Of a stretch of DNA of 64,000 nt, positions 54,642 to 61,500 are shown in pieces. This DNA is from Owenweeksia hongkongensis DSM 17368 (GTDB taxonomy: Bacteria; Bacteroidota; Bacteroidia; Flavobacteriales; Schleiferiaceae): NCBI RefSeq assembly GCF_000236705.1, contig NC_016599.1:3782001-3846000 (forward strand). The letters run 5' to 3'. The translations under genes and the position numbers were made by a program. The stretch's first letter is position 1. Each line of letters opens with the position of its first letter. The notes under the pieces were generated by a model. It worked only from the letters and a program-made list of their open reading frames with translations. It did no database searches and was not told where the DNA came from.

Positions 54642-55145
54642 ATGGACGCTATACAAAAGAGTTTCTTAAAGGAGCCAGACAGCTTGACAACAGACCCCGG
54701 GAATGTTCATATCGTAGTTGGTGGTTTGGTTGACCTGATCGCACTTCGCGATATCCGAAATTCATATCAACTTGCTGGAGATGAATTAGTAGCCCTTGCA
54801 CTTGCTAGCGGAGATCTGTCCTACCAATACTCATATCCGATTGTTTTCCTTTACAGGCATGTAATTGAGACTTCCTTGAAAAGTGTCTTGCTGGAAAAGG
54901 GTGTTTCTTTTGAAAGGTCGCATAATTTGGTAGAGCTTGCCGAAAAGGTCGTTGCAATCAAAAGTGATGCAGTTTCGGAAGATCAAATAAGGTTTTTGGT
55001 TGAAAGGGCTGCAGAGTTTGAAATACTGGATGAAAGAAGCACTCGTTTTAGATATGGGGAGGAAATAGGTGGTGAGTTTTTGATTCATTTAGGGCAACTG
55101 AAGGAGGTTGTTAGTGCCTTTGTGGTTCTAACGAGTTATATATGA
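54642..55145 (+). CDS. HEPN-like protein
   Basis: A 167-residue helical protein. FLYRHVIETSLKSVLLEKGV (69-88) and ERSHNLVELAEKV (91-103) are the pattern of HEPN-like proteins found in many defence loci, with Arg72-His73 and His94 as possible functional residues; the strict R-x4-6-H motif is not obvious. Its stop overlaps the nuclease gene downstream (ATGA), so the pair is co-translated. It may be an RNase-like toxin or a helical adaptor. Assignment is tentative. Confidence 0.5.
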   Translation: MDAIQKSFLKEPDSLTTDPGNVHIVVGGLVDLIALRDIRNSYQLAGDELVALALASGDLSYQYSYPIVFLYRHVIETSLKSVLLEKGVSFERSHNLVELAEKVVAIKSDAVSEDQIRFLVERAAEFEILDERSTRFRYGEEIGGEFLIHLGQLKEVVSAFVVLTSYI

Positions 55146-55852
55146 GAGTGATTCACTGGAACTGTCAGTGTGCTTTTCGCAAGAAGAACGAGCGCATACT
55201 TTCCTATGATCCGGATATCTTGATTGTAGCCGAGTGCGAAAGCATGGAGAAACTCAAGTTTGGAAAGCTAACGCCTGAACCGCGTAGTCATTTATGGTTC
55301 GGGGATAACTTGAACAAGGGTATCGGGATCTTTTCGTACAGTACAGACTTTAGGTTAGAGGTGATGGATTGTTATAACCCGGAGTTTAGGTATATCATAC
55401 CGGTGAAAGTTTCGGGCCCAGATCAGGATTTTACCTTGCTTGCGGTTTGGGCCATGGGAAACACCAAGTATCCAAGCAAGTCATATATCGGTCAAGTATG
55501 GTTGGCGTTAGAGTACTATAAAGATCTGTTGACTGGTCCGGTTGTCCTTGTTGGTGACTTTAATAGCAACAAAATCTGGGATCATTTTCCGCGGGTGGGT
55601 AACCATTCGGCAGTGGTCAAGAAGCTGCAAGATTATGACATCCACAGTCTCTATCATCTTTGTCATAACCAGGAGCAAGGAGTGGAGGAGCATCCAACTT
55701 TTTACATGTATCGTAAGCAAGAAAAGCCATATCACATCGATTACTGCTTTCTTTCAGGACAACTGATTACGGAAGACACAAGCTTGGAGGTTGGAAGTTT
55801 TGAGGGGTGGTGTGATATAAGTGATCATGTGCCGCTTATGGTTGATCTATAG
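55142..55852 (+). CDS. Endonuclease/exonuclease/phosphatase (EEP) family protein
   Basis: A 236-residue protein with the EEP motifs in order: VIHWNCQCAF (metal/Asn), ILIVAECES (catalytic Glu), VVLVGDFNSNKIWD (Asp/Asn), and HIDYCFLS with SDHVPLMVDL at the C-terminus (Asp-His pair). The family includes the AP endonuclease ExoIII and DNase I. There is no signal peptide, so it acts in the cytoplasm. It is coupled to the HEPN-like gene and lies 539 bp after the SRAP gene. Confidence 0.85.
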   Translation: MRVIHWNCQCAFRKKNERILSYDPDILIVAECESMEKLKFGKLTPEPRSHLWFGDNLNKGIGIFSYSTDFRLEVMDCYNPEFRYIIPVKVSGPDQDFTLLAVWAMGNTKYPSKSYIGQVWLALEYYKDLLTGPVVLVGDFNSNKIWDHFPRVGNHSAVVKKLQDYDIHSLYHLCHNQEQGVEEHPTFYMYRKQEKPYHIDYCFLSGQLITEDTSLEVGSFEGWCDISDHVPLMVDL

Positions 55853-55902
55853 GACGGGCGTATGTGCTCTGTATTTGGGTTCGAGTCCTGCTGGGATTCT
55901 AA

Positions 55903-55915
55903 CCTAAAGTTTAGG
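55903..55915. promoter_or_regulatory. Perfect 13-bp palindrome upstream of a small gene
   Basis: CCTAAA-G-TTTAGG lies 53 bp before the start at 55969. It could be an operator or short stem. The neighbouring GGTTCGAGTCCTGC looks like a tRNA T arm, but no cloverleaf can be drawn. Confidence 0.35.
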
Positions 55916-55968
55916 GGTAAAATCACGGAAAACAGGTATTTCAAGCAAGGAAGCAACTGCTATCTTTG

Positions 55969-56304
55969 ATGGAAACATTTGAACACATGAAAAAGTATGA
56001 ACCATGGGAGTTTATACCATACCCCACTATACAATCAGTTGACGACCCTCTCACTTACGAACTGAAAAACGGTAAAGAAGTTGCTTCTTTTCAAACTGAA
56101 GATCGTTGTGATGGTTCTATCACCAAGCAAGATGGTGAGTTTATCTTAACAGCATCCTTCAGAGGTAAGAACGATGAATACCGAAAGAAAAAGATGCGGA
56201 GTGTAGACCTTCCTTTCGAGACTGAAAGAGAAGCTCTACAGTACTGGTTTGACAACAAACACACCATCTGGATCAAACTAGCTGATATGAGAGCACCTCT
56301 ATAA
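55969..56304 (+). CDS. Hypothetical protein
   Basis: A protein of about 111 residues from the ATG at 55969 (a TTG directly before it would add one residue). It is charged, with no membrane segment: YELKNGKEVASFQTEDRCDGSITKQDGEFILTASFRGK suggests a small beta fold, ending in ALQYWFDNKHTIWIKLADM. Not recognised. It stands alone with its own upstream palindrome and a downstream hairpin. Confidence 0.5.
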   Translation: METFEHMKKYEPWEFIPYPTIQSVDDPLTYELKNGKEVASFQTEDRCDGSITKQDGEFILTASFRGKNDEYRKKKMRSVDLPFETEREALQYWFDNKHTIWIKLADMRAPL

Positions 56305-56309
56305 AAAAG

Positions 56310-56344
56310 ACCCGTGTGCAGATCTTACGGGATGCAACACGGGT
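56310..56344. terminator. Hairpin between convergent small genes
   Basis: ACCCGTG-TGCA pairs with TGCAACACGGGT (one bulged base) around a 12-base loop, after AAAAAAG and before ACTGTTCT. The A tract makes it a better terminator for the minus strand than for the plus strand. Confidence 0.5.
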
Positions 56345-56398
56345 ACTGTTCTTAGTTCTGATATTTCATCATCTGGCTTACTGCGTAGTTGTAGGATG

Positions 56399-56773
56399 CT
56401 ACAATTTTGCTTGCTGATACTCTTCTGTCTTAAACTCTTTTATGAATCTCAAAAAAGTCCCGCCCCAAAACGGTAGTGGATCTTTCTGGTACAGGTGTAT
56501 AAAGCCCTTCATGCAATCAAGCGTAATCTGGTGAGGAACGTTGGTTGTAGGAACCAGCCCTATACCTAAACCGTTTTCTTCTGTCAAGTGCATTGAAGGC
56601 ACCATTTCGCCAAAGATCATGCGTGTTAAAAAGGGTGGATCGTCCCATCTTCTTTGTTTGCTCAGTGCTCTATGTATATCGGCAAAGATTTCTTTACCGT
56701 AGTAGTGAGTATAGAGGTAAACTGTGCCAGTGATAGCTTTGATTTCTACTTGTCCGGGGTCGCGCTGTATCAT
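56399..56773 (-). CDS. Hypothetical protein next to the integrase
   Basis: A 124-residue protein that I do not recognise. No signal peptide or membrane segment is seen. It contains VEIKAITGTVYLYTHYYGKEIFADIHRAL and MIFGEMVPSMHLTEENGLGIGLVPTTNVPHQITLD. It lies 44 bp downstream of the integrase on the same strand and may be co-transcribed. An excisionase role is not supported: it lacks a visible helix-turn-helix and is not basic. Confidence 0.5.
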   Translation of the reverse strand: MIQRDPGQVEIKAITGTVYLYTHYYGKEIFADIHRALSKQRRWDDPPFLTRMIFGEMVPSMHLTEENGLGIGLVPTTNVPHQITLDCMKGFIHLYQKDPLPFWGGTFLRFIKEFKTEEYQQAKL

Positions 56774-56817
56774 GTGTTTTGTTTTTTCGTTGGAAGAAAT
56801 GTTAGTGAGTCGGTTAG

Positions 56818-58065
56818 CTATGCTTCACCAATAATTTTGGCGTGTACTTCGTCCAGTATGTCATCAGTGAAAGGTGTTTGGTAGGTGTGATCTACATTGT
56901 TTAGCTGATGACCCATCAGTACTTTGATCACTTCTATGTCCAGTCGTAGCTCTACTCGCCCGATGCTTTTAAAGGTGGCTCGTGAACCTTTGAGGTATAG
57001 TTCATCGGATAACTCAAGTCTTTCAAAAGGTTTTAACCAGTTTTTATGTAAGTAGTGATCTCGGGCGGGCTTTTCGCGCGTGAGAGGTTGAAGGTATCTT
57101 TGAAGAAGGTTAGCTCTGAAGGAGCTGTACTTTTTTTCTTGTTTTTCTGGATGAGGAATAACAGAGAACACTCGATCCGAGGTTTTGTCTCCAAGTTCGT
57201 CTATAATGGCTTGAGCTTTGGGGAATATTCGGATGTTTACAACATAACCACTGCGCCCAGCAAGTTTAGCACGTCTGAACTTGATCCTTCCTTCCTTGAT
57301 GTCGGTCCACTTCAGAAGTGCCAAATCAATAAGGTCCATACCTGCGAAGTAGAACATCAGTAACCAAATCTTAACGTAGGGTCGGAGGTTTGCTTCTTCC
57401 AGCTTTTCGATATCTTTTCTGCTAAGTGCGTGAGTAGGGGTAGCTACTTTCGAAGGCATATTCTTTTCAAAGGGATTATAGCCACGAAGCAAATCATACC
57501 CTTTTCTAAGTTGTGCGTGCTTGTAGGTGGTACGCATGTTTCGCATGTACGCGTGAAGACCATTGTTGCCCATGTGTTTTCCCATGGTGAGCCTGAACTC
57601 AAGAACCCACTCATAGTCTATGTCTTTCAGCGCTACATCTCCATACTTACGGATACAGTTTTGTACGGTTATATATAAGGAGTAAGATTTCTTTTGTGCT
57701 TGCAGTTCTTTGATGATGATATCGTAGAACTGAACGAAAGAAGTTTTGCTTTTTGCTACAACTCCGTTTATACCGTTCTTGAAGACATCGATGATCTGAT
57801 CGAAACTAAGTTTGTCTGGATGTGTGTTTAGATAGTTCCTGATTTTAAGCTGTTTTTTAGCTTCTTCAGAAACAAAATCGAAAAGCGTTTCATCTGGACA
57901 GTTGTCAAGAGGTCTGCCTGTTTTTTGATTCCAGAATTCTTTGTGAACTTTTCTTCCTAAATCGACATATCTGTGATTTCCTTTATAGGTAACGCGTGTT
58001 TTTAGGGGGTATCTACCAGTTTCATCCTGGTTTTTGTGGAAGCGAACAACTTTCGAGGTGACCAT
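56818..58065 (-). CDS. Tyrosine recombinase (integrase) of the island
   Basis: About 415 residues from the ATG at 58065 (MVTSKVVRFHKNQDETGRYPLKTRVTY); an in-frame TTG at 58143 would overlap the GGTAAACA repeats. N-terminal arm-binding and SAM-like core-binding domains are followed by the catalytic domain (~220-410), with LMFYFAGMDLIDLALLKWTDI, KGSRATFKSIG (Arg; the usual His is Lys), LMGHQLNNVDHTYQ (His and the Tyr nucleophile). The layout is that of Bacteroidota phage-type integrases. It lies beside the far attachment repeat and should have catalysed insertion into tRNA-Arg. Confidence 0.92.
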   Translation of the reverse strand: MVTSKVVRFHKNQDETGRYPLKTRVTYKGNHRYVDLGRKVHKEFWNQKTGRPLDNCPDETLFDFVSEEAKKQLKIRNYLNTHPDKLSFDQIIDVFKNGINGVVAKSKTSFVQFYDIIIKELQAQKKSYSLYITVQNCIRKYGDVALKDIDYEWVLEFRLTMGKHMGNNGLHAYMRNMRTTYKHAQLRKGYDLLRGYNPFEKNMPSKVATPTHALSRKDIEKLEEANLRPYVKIWLLMFYFAGMDLIDLALLKWTDIKEGRIKFRRAKLAGRSGYVVNIRIFPKAQAIIDELGDKTSDRVFSVIPHPEKQEKKYSSFRANLLQRYLQPLTREKPARDHYLHKNWLKPFERLELSDELYLKGSRATFKSIGRVELRLDIEVIKVLMGHQLNNVDHTYQTPFTDDILDEVHAKIIGEA

Positions 58066-58121
58066 TTCTGCGTATTTACCTTCGGAAGGTAGCGAAAGTT
58101 GATCGTTTTTGCTACGTAAAA

Positions 58122-58159
58122 AGTAAACAAATGAGGTAAACAAAAGTGTCAGGTAAACA
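58122..58159. repeat. GGTAAACA repeats upstream of the integrase
   Basis: GGTAAACA at 58135-58142 and 58152-58159, plus a near copy AGTAAACA at 58122-58129. They match the two copies at 43084-43104 near the other end and lie between the integrase start and the attachment site, the usual place of arm-type recombinase sites. Confidence 0.5.
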
Positions 58160-58291
58160 CAGTTTTGGCCTGTTTTAAGAGATGTGGAGTTGGTGGTTTT
58201 TGTGTGGGAATTTCTTGTAAAAGCCTTTGCTTATGGGGCTTTTGAAGGGGTGTTGTTTGGAGGGGGAAGGGGAGTTGAAAGTCGCTTTGGA

Positions 58292-58333
58292 TGCTTAGAA
58301 GGCAGATGCTCTATCCAGCTGAGCTACGCGACC
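58292..58333. repeat. Attachment site, far copy (displaced 5' part of tRNA-Arg)
   Basis: The 42 bp are identical to 43011-43052. This copy has lost the 3' half of the tRNA (sequence diverges at the anticodon loop), so it cannot give a tRNA. It is the original 5' part of the gene, still joined to its original upstream DNA. Confidence 0.92.
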
Positions 58334-58346
58334 AATTTGAGGGGGG

Positions 58347-58372
58347 CAAAGATAAATTTTATTTGAAACCAA
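58347..58372 (-). promoter_or_regulatory. Probable original promoter of tRNA-Arg, now orphaned
   Basis: On the minus strand TATCTTTG (58354-58347) matches the Bacteroidota -7 consensus TAnnTTTG and lies 13 bp before the 5' end of the truncated tRNA copy. The -33 part is weak: TTG at 58372-58370, 15 bp away instead of about 19. The rest of 58373-58598 is AT-rich with no gene. Confidence 0.5.
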
Positions 58373-58598
58373 CACCGCTCAGTGAGGAAAATATTTTTAG
58401 AAGTATCATTAATAAAATATTTTTCGTTAAATCGATGAAATGCACCGAATACTAATTAAGTTGATTTAAGAAGTATTGAAAAATTCAGTGGGGGTGCATG
58501 ATGTAGGAATTATCTTTCCCAAGTGTATTGCTTGCAAGGTTTAAAATGGTTAAAATTGTTTGTACACACGTTTAATTATTAACACATTAATTCACTTT

Positions 58599-61500
58599 AT
58601 GAAAAGATTATTACTTCTATTTGGTATTGTTTCATGCTGGTCCAGCTTACTAGCACAGAAGCCAAATATTGCCCCCGGGGCAACAATTACGAATACGGGT
58701 ACACAAACTTCACCAACTACACTTAATGACTTGGTTTATGGAACTTGCGGTACTCAAATCTTTTGGATGACTAGTACTAGCGGTAGCACCACCGATTATA
58801 TAGAATGGAGCTGGCCCACAACCCAAAGCTTTGATGAAATCAAGTTTTATCAAGCGGATGCAACAACTGCCAGGCAATTGGATGGTGGTGTGCTACAAGC
58901 ATGGGATGGTTCTGCATGGGTTACAGCCGCTACATTCAGTAACCTGCCTTTGGCCTGCGATAATACCATTACTTTTCAAAGAATAACTACTACCAAGCTG
59001 AGATTGACGCAGATGATAATAGGTAGTGGTGGCGGACAAGCCACTAACGTGAACTTTAGAGAAATAGAGATTTTCCAAGCCTCTGTATCAGCAGACGATG
59101 CGGGTGTAACTGTAGTAGATAGTTCTCAAGCAGTGTGCCCTGGTTCATATCCAGTAAATGCCACGATTCAAAATTTTGGAACTAATCAAATTGATTCGGT
59201 TCAAGTGAATTGGTCAGTTGATGGCGTTGCGCAAACCTCAGTATGGCACAGCAGCCTATTAGATACAATAGGAGGCACCGGTTTGTCTTCAGCTAGTGTT
59301 GCATTGGGCAACTATACGTTTGCGGCAAACACTAATTACAACTTAAAGGTGTGGACTAGTATGCCTAACAGTGCTGCGGATACTGTTAATTATAATGACA
59401 CACTTAGCACAGTAATGCGCTTAGGTTCTCCTACTGGGTTCATGGCGAGTAATGTTCAAACTACAAGTGCTGATCTTTCTTGGAACGCTTTAGGAGCGAG
59501 TAATTTTAGAGTAACTTACGGTGCTGCAGGTTTTAATCCCCTCACTGGAGGAAATACAAATCCAGTAACAGGAAGTTCTACTACATTGTCTAGTCTTAGT
59601 GCCAATACATTATATGAAGCCTACTTGGTGGCAGACTGCGGAAGTTCAGCATATAGCGACACCACGGGGCCTATTAGCTTTAGAACTCCCTGTACAGTTG
59701 CTATAGCACCTTTTAATGAAAATTTTGATAGCACTTCAAGCTGGTTTGCCAGCGGAAGCAATACAAATAATACGATAGACCCATGCTGGTCATCCTTACC
59801 AGATGTAAGTCAAGGAGCAGAGCCATTTAAATGGATACCAAGGGGGACAGGTCCAACCAGTGGTAATGGTCCATTGCAAGACCTTACCGGAGGAAACTTT
59901 ATGTATGTAGAAGCATCAAGCAGTACAGCAAATGATGAAGCTTTCCTTACCACGCCACCAATTGATGTGAGTGGATTGACAACACCAGGACTTTACTTTT
60001 TCCAACATAGATACAGTAATGGTAATATTGCTGATATGGATATATTGGTTTCTGATGACTTTGGAACCACCTGGAACAACGAATACTCAATTTCAGGAGA
60101 TCTTCAAGCTTCAAGTAGCGACCCGTGGGCATTAGAGTTTGTAAACCTCGCCAATTATACCGGAGATACAATCATGGTACAGTTTAAGCAAACCGGAAAC
60201 GGATGCTGTGGAGATGCTGCGATTGATAGTCTGGTAATAGATGAGGCACCACTTTGCCCGTGGCCAAATAGTGCTGGCGTGGTAACTACTACAGATTCAT
60301 CTGCAGTTATTTCGTGGACAGATCCCAGCGGAAGCGGATGGGAAGTAATTTGGGGACCTCCCGGTTTTTCGCAAGCTTCTCCTGGTGCGGGTACTCGCAA
60401 CACTACTAATAACCCAGATACGATCCCTGGACTACAGTCAAACACGGCTTATGAGTACTACGTGCGGACTGATTGCGGACCGAATGGAAATAGTATTTGG
60501 ATTGGTCCCATAGCTTTTAGAACTGAATGTTCACCTTTTGCAGCTCCTTACTTTACGAATTATGATAACAGTACAAGTACAAATGTGCCATTCTGCTGGG
60601 GTAATTATATAAATGGTGCAGGCTCTGCATTTTCACAAGCCTATACTCAGTCTACTACTAATGCATACTCAGCACCCAATGCCCTTTACATATATAATTA
60701 TTTGGGTACATCATTGGCTGCCGATACCGTAATAGCTATAAGCCCTAATTTTAGTGATATAACGGTGGGAGATAAGCAACTACGTTTTAAGGCATATACA
60801 ACTACTACTGCTGCTGCAACGCTCATTATAGGTAGTATGCCGAATGGGAGTGTAGGAAGCTCTATCACCCCCTTTGATACGATTACTTTGAGTACAGCTT
60901 ATCAAGAATTTATTATTCCGATAAGTACGGCCAACGGATATAATGGCACTGATAATTACATAGGCCTGATGCATGGTCAGTCAGGAATTGTACAAACAAT
61001 CTATGTGGATGATTTTAATTATGAAGTAACTCCACCTTGTCCACCACCATCGTCTACATCTTTAGGAACAAGCTTTGTAGGTAGTAATTCAGCAAGTTTG
61101 TATTGGGGTTCAGGGGCAGCGGATTCTACAAAGGTAGAAGTAGGGGCAGTAGGCTTTACCCCAGGTACAGGAACCCAAATTGTGGCCGTAGGAACCATCG
61201 GTGATACTGTTTCGATTTCAGGGTTGACCCCTCAAACCACCTATGAATTTTACATTCAAGATACCTGCTATGGAGTGGGGAGTAGTGGCTGGTTAGGGCC
61301 ATTTCCTTTTACCACCAGTTGCTTGCCTATAGCAGCACCATATTTAGAAACCTTTGATGGTACCTCATGGGTGCTTGGTAATGGAAGTGGAGCCCAAACA
61401 GGAACAGTAGATCAATGTTGGACTAGAAACCCTGATGCTAACAGTACTTGGACGTGGAATGTGTATAACGGGGCTCCAAGTTCAGGAAGTACGGGGCCAG

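Larger units (their letters stand above)
43011..58333. mobile_element. Integrated genomic island in tRNA-Arg, about 15.3 kb
   Basis: Bounded by the 42-bp direct repeat and carrying a tyrosine recombinase next to the far repeat. Two RepL-like winged-helix genes lie near the tRNA, and the cargo is rich in nucleases and defence-type proteins. I find no relaxase, coupling protein, mating-pair genes, capsid or terminase, so it looks like a non-autonomous integrative element or a satellite that relies on a helper. Its gene style (many small overlapping genes, dense minus-strand operon) differs from the flanking core genome. Confidence 0.88.

Noticed and set aside
55861-55920. tRNA-like stretch with GGTTCGAGTCCTGC
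   Set aside because: The five bases before TTCGA do not pair with those after, and no acceptor or anticodon arm can be drawn.
43053-58333. Integrated prophage
   Set aside because: No capsid, portal, terminase, tail or lysis gene is visible; only an integrase and accessory genes.
43053-58333. Conjugative element
   Set aside because: No relaxase, coupling protein or mating-pair genes, and 15 kb is too small for a complete one.
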